Source of the DNA: Micromonospora musae
Lineage (GTDB): Bacteria > Actinomycetota > Actinomycetes > Mycobacteriales > Micromonosporaceae
DNA length: 64,000 nt
NCBI RefSeq assembly: GCF_003626635.1
Contig: NZ_RAZT01000014.1
Coordinates: forward strand, 62,001 to 126,000
Direction: 5' to 3'
Below the pieces are notes generated by a model that saw nothing but the letters and a program-made list of their open reading frames with translations, was not told where the DNA came from and ran no database searches. Of the stretch, positions 41,996 through 50,348 are shown piece by piece. The first letter of the stretch is position 1. Every line of letters begins with the position of its first letter. Made by a program: the position numbers and the translations under genes.

Positions 41996-42735
41996 GCGGA
42001 GTACGGATCGAGGAACACCCCGACCGGCTGGTGGTGACCCTGGACCGGCCGGAGAAGCGCAACGCCATCGACGCCGACCTGATCGCCGAGCTGCACGCGG
42101 TCTGCGCCGAGCTGGAGGCCCGCCCCCGGCTGCTGCTGCTCACCGGCGGAACGGAGGGCATCTTCGCCGGCGGCGCCGACATCGGGCAGCTGCGTGAGCG
42201 GGGCCGGCTGGACGCCCTCGCCGCCATCAACTCGGCCGCCTTCGCCCGGATCCGGGCGCTGCCGATGCCTACCGTCGCCGCCGTGGACGGGCCGGCGCTG
42301 GGCGGTGGGGCCGAGCTGGCGTACGCCTGCGACCTGCGGATCTGCACCGAGCGTGCGGTCTTCGGCCAGCCCGAGGTGCGGCTGGGCATCCTGGCCGGCG
42401 CCGGCGCGACCCACCGGCTCCCCGCGCTGATCGGTGAGGCCCGAGCCAAGGAGCTGCTCTTCACCGGGCGGCGGGTCGACGCGGCGGAGGCGCTCCGGAT
42501 CGGGTTGGTCAACCGGGTCGTCGCGGAGCCGGGCGAGCTGCTGCCGACCGCGCACGGCCTGCTCGACGAGATGGCCAAGGGTTCCGCGCTCGCCCTGCGG
42601 CTGACCAAACTGGCGGTGGACGCCCCTACGGCCGCTCATCCTCAGCTCGACCTGGTCAGCCAGGCGGTGCTCTTCGAGGACGAGGAGAAGCGTCGCCGGA
42701 TGACCGAGTTCCTCGAGCGCAGAAGCGCCCGCTGA
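41992..42735 (+). CDS. Enoyl-CoA hydratase/isomerase
   Basis: 247 residues of the crotonase family. TLDRPEKRNAID at the N-terminus, oxyanion-hole motifs GGTEGIFAGGADIGQL and VDGPALGGGAELAYACDLRI, and GQPEVRLGILAGAGATHRLP. The catalytic Glu expected in the GQPEVRLG loop is present. It hydrates trans-2-enoyl-CoA. GTG 41992 is preferred because GGAGGG lies upstream. Together with the preceding dehydrogenase it forms two successive steps of beta-oxidation. Confidence 0.9.
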   Translation: MSGVRIEEHPDRLVVTLDRPEKRNAIDADLIAELHAVCAELEARPRLLLLTGGTEGIFAGGADIGQLRERGRLDALAAINSAAFARIRALPMPTVAAVDGPALGGGAELAYACDLRICTERAVFGQPEVRLGILAGAGATHRLPALIGEARAKELLFTGRRVDAAEALRIGLVNRVVAEPGELLPTAHGLLDEMAKGSALALRLTKLAVDAPTAAHPQLDLVSQAVLFEDEEKRRRMTEFLERRSAR

Positions 42736-42791
42736 CACACCCGCCAGGCCCCTCCGCCGCCACGTCGAGCGGTCCGGGGGCCGGACGACGA

Positions 42792-42823
42792 AACGGCCGC
42801 ACCGGTTGCCCGGTGCGGCCGTT
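42792..42823. terminator. Bidirectional terminator hairpin
   Basis: A perfect 14-bp stem AACGGCCGCACCGG / CCGGTGCGGCCGTT with loop TTGC lies between the convergent hydratase gene and the substrate-binding-protein gene. Confidence 0.8.
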
Positions 42824-42845
42824 CTCGTCGATCGCGTTGCCGCGC

Positions 42846-44186
42846 TCAGTGCCGGATCTGCACGCCCGCGTCGGCCAGCGCCCGGATCACCTGAGCCGAC
42901 TCGCCGAAGCCGATCACCAGCACGGCGTCCGAGCCGAAGTCCTTGATCTCCTTGGCCCCGGCGCCGAAGTCCAGCTGCGGCGCGGACTCGCCCTCCGGCG
43001 GCTCGTAGGTCAGCAGCTTGAGCCGGTCGGTGCCGATCCCCGCCTTCTCCAGCTCCGCCTTCACCACGGCCTGGAGACCCTCACCGTAGGAGTCCTTACG
43101 GGCGACGATCGAGATCCGCTGAGAGCCGTCCCGGAGGATCACGTCGGCCAGGGCGCGGCCCTGGAGGCTGTCCGGCGGAGCGGTGCGGAAGAAGAGACCC
43201 TTGTCCTCGGCCGTGGTCAGGCCGTCGTCGGTGCTCGACGGGGAGAAGAGAATCTTGCCGGCTTGGACCGTCTCGGGCAGCACCGCGAGGGAGATCCCCG
43301 AGCTCGCGGCGCCGATGATGACGTCCGCGCCGGAATCGATCAGCTCCGCCACGGTCGCCTTCGCCTTCGTGGCGCTGGTGCCGTCGTCGCCCTCGATCCA
43401 GGTCACCTTCTTGCCGAGCACACCACCGGCGGCGTTGATCTCCTTGATCGCCAGCGCCGCGCCGGCGGCCATCGGCGGGTACGCCAGAGCCAGGTCACCG
43501 GTCTTCGGCCAGAGGCCGGCGATGACCAGCGGCGTTCCGGGTGCCGCCCCGTCGCCCTGCTTCTTCCCCTTCGGCGGGGCCTTGGTGCTCGCGGCCGACT
43601 CGTCCCCGGCGCCGACGAACTCGGTCTTGCCGTCGTTGAGCTGCTGACCGTCGAAGTGCAGGGTGCCGTAGCTCGTGGTGGCCGGTTCCCCGACCTCGGT
43701 GAAGCCGGAGCGGGTCACCGAGACGCCGCGGTACTCGATGTCCTGCCCCTCCCGAGCCATGCTCAGACAGGTCGCCAAGTCCTCGCACCGCTCGCCGCCG
43801 TTGGTGACGCCCACGACCTGCTTCGCGATCTCGGGAGAGTCCGTGCTGCCCGCCAACTGCGCGGCGAGCGCGCTGATCATGACGGCGTCGTACGTCTCAC
43901 CGGCGTAGAGGTAGTCGCCCAGATCCGGAGCGACGGACCGTAGTCGAGTCTTGAACTCGTCAGGCAGCGGCGTCAACGGCGTGGTGCCCTTCATGCCGTC
44001 GACGAGGTCGGCGTGATCCTTCAACTCCGCCGGGAACGAGTTGAGCATGTTGCCGTCGGTCCCGTAGAGGCGTACCTGTTGGGCCGTCCCCTCCTCGGGC
44101 TTGTCACTCCCGCATGCGCTGGTGGCGAGCAGGATAGTGGCGCAGGCGGCCAGGGCGGCCGTCCGGGAGCCGCGCGATACGAGCAT
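42846..44186 (-). CDS. LivJ-type substrate-binding lipoprotein with permuted lobes
   Basis: 446 residues, lipobox ATSAC with Cys25. Residues 38-190 (VRLYGTDGNMLNSF.., GETYDAVMISALA, GERC..) look like the second half of a branched-chain-amino-acid-type binding protein. After a linker rich in Lys/Pro (191-217), residues 218-446 (PLVIAGLWPKTGDLA, AIKEINAAGGVLGK, IIGAASSGISLAVLP, LFFRTAPPDSLQGRALAD, ending IRALADAGVQIRH) look like the first half. The natural order appears swapped. No permease or ATPase gene is adjacent. The ligand is unknown. It may be a conserved Micromonosporaceae form. Confidence 0.8.
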   Translation of the reverse strand: MLVSRGSRTAALAACATILLATSACGSDKPEEGTAQQVRLYGTDGNMLNSFPAELKDHADLVDGMKGTTPLTPLPDEFKTRLRSVAPDLGDYLYAGETYDAVMISALAAQLAGSTDSPEIAKQVVGVTNGGERCEDLATCLSMAREGQDIEYRGVSVTRSGFTEVGEPATTSYGTLHFDGQQLNDGKTEFVGAGDESAASTKAPPKGKKQGDGAAPGTPLVIAGLWPKTGDLALAYPPMAAGAALAIKEINAAGGVLGKKVTWIEGDDGTSATKAKATVAELIDSGADVIIGAASSGISLAVLPETVQAGKILFSPSSTDDGLTTAEDKGLFFRTAPPDSLQGRALADVILRDGSQRISIVARKDSYGEGLQAVVKAELEKAGIGTDRLKLLTYEPPEGESAPQLDFGAGAKEIKDFGSDAVLVIGFGESAQVIRALADAGVQIRH

Positions 44187-44352
44187 GGTCGTCCTTCCAT
44201 CGGCGAAGGTCCGCTGCGCACGATAGCGTGCCCACGTCGGCCGCGGGACCGTGGAGCCGGGTCATTCCCCAGGTCGCCCCCACTGGCTACGGAGAGTAGC
44301 GATCGATGGTGGTGCCTGCCCCGCCTTGACCCGCCCACCTACTGTGCCCTGC

Positions 44353-44742
44353 GTGACGGAACTGCCACAGCAGACGCTCGACGACGCGACCGCCGTGCTC
44401 CGCTCGGCGCTGGCCGGAGACGGCGACGCCGTGGTGGGCGCGTTCGACGAGGTGGTCGACCGGTCCGGCCTGGCCGGGGCGTACGGGGTCGCATGGTGTC
44501 TCGCGGCCACCATGGTGGGCGATCCAGGGCCGGCCGGCGGCTGCGCACTGGACTTCCCCGGCATCGACGAGGCCGGCTACGACACCCGTTGGGTGGCCCG
44601 CTTCGTCAGCGCGTACGCGAACCGGGACGCCGACACCGGCCAGGCGCTCTTCGGCGCCGCGGCCGACGACGGCCTCCTCCCCGACTGCCTGCTCACCCTC
44701 GCCGGGTCGACCGTCGCCACGCTGCGCAGCCGCGCCCGGTGA
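44353..44742 (+). CDS. Small hypothetical protein
   Basis: About 129 residues, soluble and acidic: ELPQQTLDDATAVLRSALAGDGDAVVGAFDEVVDRSG, GVAWCLAATMVGDP, then WVARFVSAYANRDADTGQALFGAA. Looks like a compact helical protein, not assigned to any family. GTG 44353 or 44344 are possible starts; no membrane or signal segment. Divergent from the substrate-binding-protein gene and 40 bases upstream of the DUF2786 gene, so the two may be co-transcribed. Confidence 0.65.
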   Translation: MTELPQQTLDDATAVLRSALAGDGDAVVGAFDEVVDRSGLAGAYGVAWCLAATMVGDPGPAGGCALDFPGIDEAGYDTRWVARFVSAYANRDADTGQALFGAAADDGLLPDCLLTLAGSTVATLRSRAR

Positions 44743-44781
44743 CCCGGCCACCCGGCTGGCGCGTGTGATAGCTCTGAGGGC

Positions 44782-45489
44782 ATGTCCGAGGCCATGCTGA
44801 GCAAGGTTCGAAAGTTGCTGGCCCAGGCCGAGGACCCGGCCTGCACCCCCGCCGAGTCGGCGGCGTTCATGGCGAAGGCGACGGAGCTGATCGCCCGGTA
44901 CGGCGTCGACCGGGCGCTGCTCGCGGCCCGGGACCCGACCACCGACCCGGTCGGCGACCGCCTGGTCGAGGTGGCCGCCCCGTATGCCCGGGACAAGGCC
45001 GGACTGCTCGCCGCGGTCGCCGATCCGCTGCGCTGCCGCTGCGTACGTCGCCGGCACGGCAGCGGCTTCGCGATGCACCTGTTCGGCTTCGCGAGCGACC
45101 TGGAACGGGCCGAGCTGCTCTACACCTCGCTGCTGGTCCAGGCCGCGCACGGGCTGGCCGGTACGCCCGTACCGCCCGGCGAGCAACCCGGCACCTTTCG
45201 CCGCTCGTGGCTGGCCGGGTTCGCCCAGGTGATCGGGGCGCGGTTGCGGGCCGCCGAGACGGAGGCGGCGGCCGGCTCGGGTGAACCGGGCGTGGCGCTG
45301 GTCCTGGCCGACCGCTCCGACCGGGTGCAGCGCCGCCTCGCCGAGGTGTACCCGCGCCTACGCACCGCGCCGCGCCGACGGCTCGCCGGTACCGGATTCG
45401 CCTCGGGCGCCGAGGCCGGGCAGCGGGCCGACCTGGGCGGCCGGGAGGTGCACCCCGGGTTGCGCCCCGATCGCCGTCTCAGCCGCTGA
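44782..45489 (+). CDS. DUF2786 protein
   Basis: 235 residues. The N-terminal ~40 residues (MLSKVRKLLAQAEDPACTPAESAAFMAKATELIARYGVD) are the DUF2786 hallmark. The rest contains VRRRHGSGFAMHLFGFASDLERAELLYTSLLVQA and FRRSWLAGFAQVIGARL, which recur in this family. Function unknown; such proteins also occur in phages and plasmids. GAGGG upstream of the ATG. Confidence 0.85.
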   Translation: MSEAMLSKVRKLLAQAEDPACTPAESAAFMAKATELIARYGVDRALLAARDPTTDPVGDRLVEVAAPYARDKAGLLAAVADPLRCRCVRRRHGSGFAMHLFGFASDLERAELLYTSLLVQAAHGLAGTPVPPGEQPGTFRRSWLAGFAQVIGARLRAAETEAAAGSGEPGVALVLADRSDRVQRRLAEVYPRLRTAPRRRLAGTGFASGAEAGQRADLGGREVHPGLRPDRRLSR

Positions 45490-45612
45490 ACGGTGGCTCC
45501 GTTCGGGGCCGGGCGTGCCTACTGCGGCTCGGGCCGGACGTGGCTACCGCAGGTCGGGCGTGCCTACCGCGGCTCGGGCCGGGCCGGGGCCGAGCCGCCG
45601 CGCCGGTCGCGG

Positions 45613-46137
45613 TCAGCCCGGCGGCGGACGGCGACCGTCGACCGTCGCGACGTAGCGGGAGAGCAGTTCGTGCCAGCCGGCGGTGAGCGCCTGCCGGTAG
45701 CCCTCGGCCGCCTCGCCGTGCCGGTCGAAGTGACGGTGCTCCAGCTCGACGCGGGTCTGCTCCGGCGCCGCGGTGAGGAAGACCACTTCGACCTCGCTCG
45801 CCCGCGCCGGATCCGGAACCGGTACCCGGTCCGGCCCGATCTGCCAGGTGAAGACCAGTCGACGGGGCGGATCCCAGGTGAGCACCCGACCCCAGTCGGC
45901 TCGGAAGCCGTACGGGCCGATCTCGTAGAGCATCCCGCCCGCCCACGGCTCGATGCCCAGCTCGGAGAGCGCCTCCGGGCCGGACCAGGTGTACTCCCTG
46001 ACCCACCAGTCGGTCAGCGCACCGGCGAAGACCGCGAAGGCCCGTTCGGTGGGGGCGGAGATGAGCAGGCTGCACCGCAGGTGGAACCGCTCGACGTCCT
46101 GCCGGATGTCGGCTGGGTCCGTCAACTCCTGTCCCAT
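45613..46137 (-). CDS. SRPBCC/AHSA1-like protein
   Basis: 174 residues with the START/Bet v1-like fold: LRCSLLISAPTERAFAVFAGALTDWWVREY at the N-terminus, GGMLYEIGPYGFRADWGRVLTWDPPRRLVFTWQIGP in the middle and a C-terminal helix GYRQALTAGWHELLSRYVA. These proteins bind hydrophobic ligands or assist polyketide cyclisation or stress responses. ATG 46137 is chosen by domain boundary; longer upstream frames are repetitive. No partner gene is evident. Confidence 0.85.
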   Translation of the reverse strand: MGQELTDPADIRQDVERFHLRCSLLISAPTERAFAVFAGALTDWWVREYTWSGPEALSELGIEPWAGGMLYEIGPYGFRADWGRVLTWDPPRRLVFTWQIGPDRVPVPDPARASEVEVVFLTAAPEQTRVELEHRHFDRHGEAAEGYRQALTAGWHELLSRYVATVDGRRPPPG

Positions 46138-46569
46138 AGGTCCGGACCATACCGGCTGATGCCCGGGTGTGCAGCGGGCGAAAGTTTCGGTCCGGACGCG
46201 CGGGCGTGCGCGGCACTGCGGGACCCCGACGCATGGCGGCGCGAACGGCCCCCGAAGCGGCTCGAGCGTGGCCGGCGGGCTCGGGCTCCCGAGCGGGCCG
46301 GGAAACGTGGCTGCCGGGTCAGGCTCCTCGCCGGACTGCCGGACTGCCGGACTGCCGGACTGCCGGACTGCCGGGCTGCCTGACTGCCGGAGGGTGGGCT
46401 CTCGGCCGGGTGGCCGGAGCGTGGCTGACGGGTCGGGCTGCGCCTCGGCCAACGGGGCATCGCGGCGGCCGGAGCGTGGCCGGAACAGGGATGGCACGGC
46501 AGGAAGCGGGTAAGCGCGCCCGGTCGGGGCCGGGGTGGGCCGGGCCAGCCGAGCCGGGGGCGGGGCGGG
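46138..46569. other. Gene-free, repeat-rich gap
   Basis: No gene is supported. It contains seven near-perfect 8-bp CCGGACTG units (46331-46386) and more degenerate GC-rich repeats. Long open frames crossing it on both strands arise from the repeats and high GC. Confidence 0.6.
46331..46386. repeat. Tandem 8-bp repeats
   Basis: About seven copies of CCGGACTG; the first five are identical and the last two have single changes. A likely slippage-prone simple repeat. Confidence 0.85.
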
Positions 46570-47793
46570 ATGAGCAGCGGGAGCGAGCGCGGGCAGGTGG
46601 GCCGGGATCCGAAGCGGCCGGACCAGGGACAGGGAAGCGGCGCCGCGACCGGGCACCAGGAGGACGGGCCGGAACGGCACGTACGCGAGGGCCGCTGGCC
46701 GACCGAGGCCGAACGCAGGCTGCGGCCCGGGGAACCGGACGTTCTGCTGGACGTGCCGGAGCTGCGCGTCGGTGAGCTGCGATTGGCCGTCGACGCTCTG
46801 GATGCCGACCTCTCCCTCCGGGCGCGGCTGGCGAACCTCATCGTGCTGGACGCCGGCGTCCGGGTGCGGCTGGAGGCGGTCGAGCTCGACGTCAAGGACG
46901 TACTCGCCGAAGTGCTGCTCAAGGTGCGGCTGGAGCGGCTGGCGGAGATCCTCGAACGAGCACTGGACACTCTCGACCGGAACCCGCAGCTCGTCGAGGC
47001 GATCGCGGAGAGCGCGCATGCGGCGCTCGACGACGCCGGTCGGGCCGCTCAGCAGGTGACCGGTCGCGCGGAGCAGCTCGACCGGGTGGCCGACCGGCTC
47101 GGGCGGGACGTCGGCTCGATCAGCGCACGGGCCGAGTGGACCGGGGAGGCGCCGGTCGCTCGGGAGATGTTCGAGCCGTCGCGGCCCGGCGAGCGGCAGC
47201 CGGGCGCGCGACCTGGCGAGACCGCCGGGCAGCGACCGCGCGGGGGCGCTCAGCGGCCGCGAGCCGGTCTGGAGCAACCGGGCGAGGCGGCGGGCGGGCC
47301 GGGGCCGTCGGCTCCGCAGGCCGGCGCCGGTGCGGGCCCGTCGGGTCGGCAGCCGGGCGGCGCGGGTCAGGGGCAGCGGGCCGCCGGCGGCGCTCAGGGC
47401 CCGTCGGGTGGGCAGGCCGGTGGCGCGGGGCAGCAGGCTACCGCCAGTGCGGGCCCGTCGGGTGGGCAGGCGGGCGGCGCGGGGCAGGGGCAGGGGCAGC
47501 CGGCCGCCGGTGGCGATCGGGGCCCGTCGGGTGGGCAGGCCGGTGGTGCGGGGCAGCGGGGCGCCGGCGGTGGCCAGGGAGCGGCGGGCCCGCAGGGCGG
47601 TGCCGGGGCACGGGAACGCGAGGCGGGCCGCGCCGAGCCGGGCGAGGGGCAGGCGGGTGGGCCGGGATGGCCGGTGCCCAACCCGGCTGACCTCGCCGGG
47701 CAGGCGAGTGAGGTGCTGCGGCAGGCGGGTCGGAGCGTCTGGGACGCGATCCGCGCCAGCATGTCCGAGCACGGACCCGAGTCGAAGCGCTGA
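46570..47793 (+). CDS. Hypothetical protein with Gly/Gln-rich repeat tail
   Basis: 407 residues. Residues ~55-150 (DVLLDVPELRVGELRLAVDALDADLSLRARLANLIVLDAGVRVRLEAVELDVKDVLAEVLLKVRLERLAEIL) look like a regular beta/helical layer seen in other actinobacterial hypotheticals. Residues ~210-370 are low complexity with repeats such as GPSGGQAGGAGQ. The C-terminus is helical (LAGQASEVLRQAGRSVWDAIRAS). No signal peptide or membrane segment. The family is unknown to me. The start (ATG 46570) is uncertain; a shorter version beginning closer to DVLLDV is possible. Confidence 0.6.
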   Translation: MSSGSERGQVGRDPKRPDQGQGSGAATGHQEDGPERHVREGRWPTEAERRLRPGEPDVLLDVPELRVGELRLAVDALDADLSLRARLANLIVLDAGVRVRLEAVELDVKDVLAEVLLKVRLERLAEILERALDTLDRNPQLVEAIAESAHAALDDAGRAAQQVTGRAEQLDRVADRLGRDVGSISARAEWTGEAPVAREMFEPSRPGERQPGARPGETAGQRPRGGAQRPRAGLEQPGEAAGGPGPSAPQAGAGAGPSGRQPGGAGQGQRAAGGAQGPSGGQAGGAGQQATASAGPSGGQAGGAGQGQGQPAAGGDRGPSGGQAGGAGQRGAGGGQGAAGPQGGAGAREREAGRAEPGEGQAGGPGWPVPNPADLAGQASEVLRQAGRSVWDAIRASMSEHGPESKR

Positions 47794-47997
47794 GACGGAG
47801 TGAGAAGCGCGACTTCCTTGGAATCGGGGTGTCCAACGACAGGGAAGCCCCGGCTTCAAGGAAATCGAGTCGATCTAGCCGATGCTCCAGCGCGGGCGAC
47901 CACGGCCGTAAGACGGTCGAGGCGGCTCGGCCGCAAAAGCAAGATCCCCACCGCGTTTCCGCTGGTGGGGATCTCTGTAGCCCGGCGAAAGGCTATG

Positions 47998-48071
47998 TGG
48001 CCAGGGGCGGGGTCGAACCGCCGACCTTCCGATTTTCAGTCGGACGCTCGTACCAACTGAGCTACCTGGCC
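47998..48071 (-). tRNA. tRNA-Phe (GAA)
   Basis: Cloverleaf on the minus strand: acceptor GGCCAGG/CCTGGCC, anticodon loop CTGAAAA with anticodon GAA, T loop GTTCGACCC. Discriminator A; CCA not encoded. Confidence 0.95.
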
Positions 48072-48174
48072 AGGTCGCTCGAACCATGCTACCCGGAGGA
48101 CGGCTGAACCGTCTGGAGGGCATCCTGGTCCGATACGCAGAACGCCGCGCATGTCTCGCGCGGCGTTAGCGCTG

Positions 48175-48248
48175 CGGTCCTGACGGGACTTGAACCCGCG
48201 ACCTCCGCCTTGACAGGGCGGCGAGCACTCCAACTGCTCCACAGGACC
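48175..48248 (-). tRNA. tRNA-Asp (GTC)
   Basis: Minus-strand cloverleaf: acceptor GGTCCTG/CAGGACC, anticodon loop CTGTCAA (GTC), T loop GGTTCAAGTCC. Discriminator G as expected for Asp; CCA not encoded. Confidence 0.95.
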
Positions 48249-48278
48249 TAGCTCTCTTGCACCGGCTTGCGCCGGCAG

Positions 48279-48351
48279 TGCCCCCAACGGGATTCGAACC
48301 CGTGCTACCGCCTTGAAAGGGCGGCGTCCTGGGCCGCTAGACGATGAGGGC
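48279..48351 (-). tRNA. tRNA-Glu (TTC)
   Basis: Minus-strand cloverleaf: acceptor GCCCTCA/TGGGGGC with one T-G pair, anticodon loop CTTTCAA (TTC), T loop GGTTCGAATCC. Discriminator A; CCA not encoded. First of the Glu-Asp-Phe series as transcribed. Confidence 0.95.
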
Positions 48352-48494
48352 GGCCCCGCCATCATTGCACATTCGCAAGGTCAAGCGGACTTGCTCCCAT
48401 CCGGCCCCGCCGGAGGCTTGGAAAGCATACGTGATGCTCGGGCGCTCGACCAAACCGGTATCGCTCTATCCGTGACGGCCCAAGAAACCGCAGG

Positions 48495-49304
48495 TCAGGA
48501 CGCTTGGTCGAGCCGAGTTATGCCGTACCGGCGCTTCAGCTCGCCGATTACTCCGACACAGGCGGCGATGGTGGCGGCCCGGTCTCCACCCCCGTCGTGC
48601 AGCAGCACGATGGAGCCCGGGTGGACGGCGCCCAGCACCCGCTTGCTGATCGTCTTGGCCGGCGGTCTGCGCCAGTCCTGTGGGTCGACGTTCCAGTGCA
48701 GCGGGCTCATGCCGAGCTGCTTGGCCACCCCGACGACCTCGGGGGTCCACACCCCGCCGGGCTGGCGGTAGAAGCTGATCTTGGCGTTCGGGACGGCTGC
48801 CCGGATCGCCTTGTTCGTACGCTCCAGGTCGGCCCGGATCTCGGCGACCGGCCGCCGGCCGAGGTCGACGTCGTGCCGCCAGCTGTGGTTGCAGAGCTGG
48901 TGACCCTCCCGAACGATCCGGCGGACCAGCTCCGGGTGGCGCTTCGCCTCCATCCCCACCACGCAGAAGGTGGCGGTCACCTTGGCCGCCCGCAGCCGGT
49001 CGAGGATCTTCGGCGTCCACGCCGGGCTGGGCCCGTCATCGAAGGTCAAGGCGACCGAACGTACGCCCGTGGTGCGGCGCAGGCCGGCCGGCATGGTCGT
49101 CGGCTTGGGGCGCAGCGGGCGCTTGGTCGGGCTGGTCCGGGTCGGCTTCGGCGACGCGGACGGCTTCGGGCTGGGCGCCGGTGGTGGCGTGGTCGAGGTG
49201 CTCGGGGTGGGGCCGTTGGCGCCGGTGCGGCCGCCGGACTCGGCGCAACCGCCGAGGAGCAGGACCAGGCCCAGGGCGTACGCGAGCACGGCTCGGGCTT
49301 TCAT
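48495..49304 (-). CDS. Polysaccharide deacetylase lipoprotein
   Basis: 269 residues. Lipobox LLGGC after a short signal, a Pro/Thr/Ser-rich spacer, then a NodB-homology domain. Motifs: TFDDGPSPAWTP (motif 1 with the metal/catalytic Asp pair), HSWRHDV (motif 2; ligand His), YRQPGGVW (motif 3; R-P-P variant has Q), HWNVDPQDW (motif 4), LLHDGGGDR (motif 5). It probably removes acetyl groups from peptidoglycan or chitin-like sugars outside the cell. The Q in motif 3 is unusual but the metal ligands look intact. Lies just downstream of the tRNA-Glu region on the same strand. Confidence 0.9.
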   Translation of the reverse strand: MKARAVLAYALGLVLLLGGCAESGGRTGANGPTPSTSTTPPPAPSPKPSASPKPTRTSPTKRPLRPKPTTMPAGLRRTTGVRSVALTFDDGPSPAWTPKILDRLRAAKVTATFCVVGMEAKRHPELVRRIVREGHQLCNHSWRHDVDLGRRPVAEIRADLERTNKAIRAAVPNAKISFYRQPGGVWTPEVVGVAKQLGMSPLHWNVDPQDWRRPPAKTISKRVLGAVHPGSIVLLHDGGGDRAATIAACVGVIGELKRRYGITRLDQAS

Positions 49305-49382
49305 CTGTTCGCTCCCGCAAGGGGTCGGGGTACGCGGACCACCCGACGCTAGTTCACAACCCTCGCGGGCGACATCTCGCGG

Positions 49383-50348
49383 TCAGCCCGCGGTCGGCTG
49401 CTCCAGCGCTTCCTGCACCGCCGCGAGCAGGGCCAACGCCTCCGCGAGCCGGGTGGGACGGATCATCCCGGGAGCGAGCGCCCCGGCCGACCAGCCGGGG
49501 CCGGCGGCGAGCACCAGCAGCGGCCGGTGCGGGGCGGCGAGCAGCGCCCGGAGCTGGGCCGGGTCGGCGGTGGCCGAGGTGTGTGACCAGAGCACCACCG
49601 CGGCCGGCCCCGTCCGGTCGACCGCCTCCAGCAGCGCCGGCAGCGGAACGCGAGCCCCGAGCATCCGGTAGCCCACCCCGGCCTCGGCGAGAGCGGCGGC
49701 GAGAGCCTCCAGCGGCAGGGTGTGCTGCTCCTCGTCGGCGCAGGCGAGCAGGACCCGCTGCGGCCCGGCCGGCGGGGCGGTTCGGGTGACAGCGGCGAAC
49801 GCCTCGGAGACGCAGCGGGAGAGCAGATGCTCCACGTCGACCAGGGCGGAGGTGGCGGCGTGCCGTTCACCGACGCCGGCGAGCACCGGCCGGAGCAGGC
49901 TGTCCCAGGTGTGGACCACGCCGTGATCGGTCAGGGTGCGCGCGATCGCGTCGCCGACCGCCATCGAGTCCAGCCGCATGGCGGCGCGGGCCAGCCCCCG
50001 GGCGGCCGGTCCGGCGCGACCCACCGGAATGGTCTGACCACCACCGTCGCGGGCCGGGGCCGGTCGGGCTCGACCCGGTTCGTCGGCGCGTACCGACCCG
50101 GGGTCCTGCCGAGCCCAGCGAGCCGCCTCGGCGGGGCTGACCCCGTCGGCGGTGAGCCGTCGCATGACCTCGAGCCGGGCCAGGTCGGTGGCCGTGTAAC
50201 GGCGATGCTGCCCCGGTGTGTGCTGGCTGGGCCCGAGCCCGTACCGCTGGTGCCAGGTGCGGAGCGTGGTCACCGCGACCCCGAGCCTGCGGGCCACCGC
50301 CCCCGCGGTCAGCGCCTCAACGGCCACCCGACCGCTCCGCCGCCTCAT
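49383..50348 (-). CDS. MerR-family regulator with B12-binding-like domain (LitR/CarH type)
   Basis: 321 residues. The N-terminal MerR winged helix (TAGAVARRLGVAVTTLRTWHQRYGLGPS...HRRYTATDLARLEVMRRL) is followed by a helical domain with DVEHLLSRC, which in CarH carries the Glu-His pair that caps cobalamin, and a Rossmann part (RVLLACADEEQHTLPLEALAAALAEAGVGYRML). The usual lower-ligand motif DxHxxG is not intact: it reads DEEQHTLPL. It may therefore bind cobalamin weakly or not at all. LitR/CarH proteins repress carotenoid genes in the dark. It overlaps idi by 32 bases and is last in the crtI operon. Confidence 0.85.
   Translation of the reverse strand: MRRRSGRVAVEALTAGAVARRLGVAVTTLRTWHQRYGLGPSQHTPGQHRRYTATDLARLEVMRRLTADGVSPAEAARWARQDPGSVRADEPGRARPAPARDGGGQTIPVGRAGPAARGLARAAMRLDSMAVGDAIARTLTDHGVVHTWDSLLRPVLAGVGERHAATSALVDVEHLLSRCVSEAFAAVTRTAPPAGPQRVLLACADEEQHTLPLEALAAALAEAGVGYRMLGARVPLPALLEAVDRTGPAAVVLWSHTSATADPAQLRALLAAPHRPLLVLAAGPGWSAGALAPGMIRPTRLAEALALLAAVQEALEQPTAG

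Noticed and set aside
47390..47560. Possible DNA repeat element
   Set aside because: Repeats are in frame with the GPSGGQAGGAGQ coding units.
45613..47859. 748-residue minus-strand frame
   Set aside because: Only residues from 46137 downward form the SRPBCC domain; the rest is antisense to the Gly/Gln-rich gene and repeats.
47998..48351. tRNA-associated integration site
   Set aside because: No integrase gene or partial tRNA duplication was seen near the three tRNAs.
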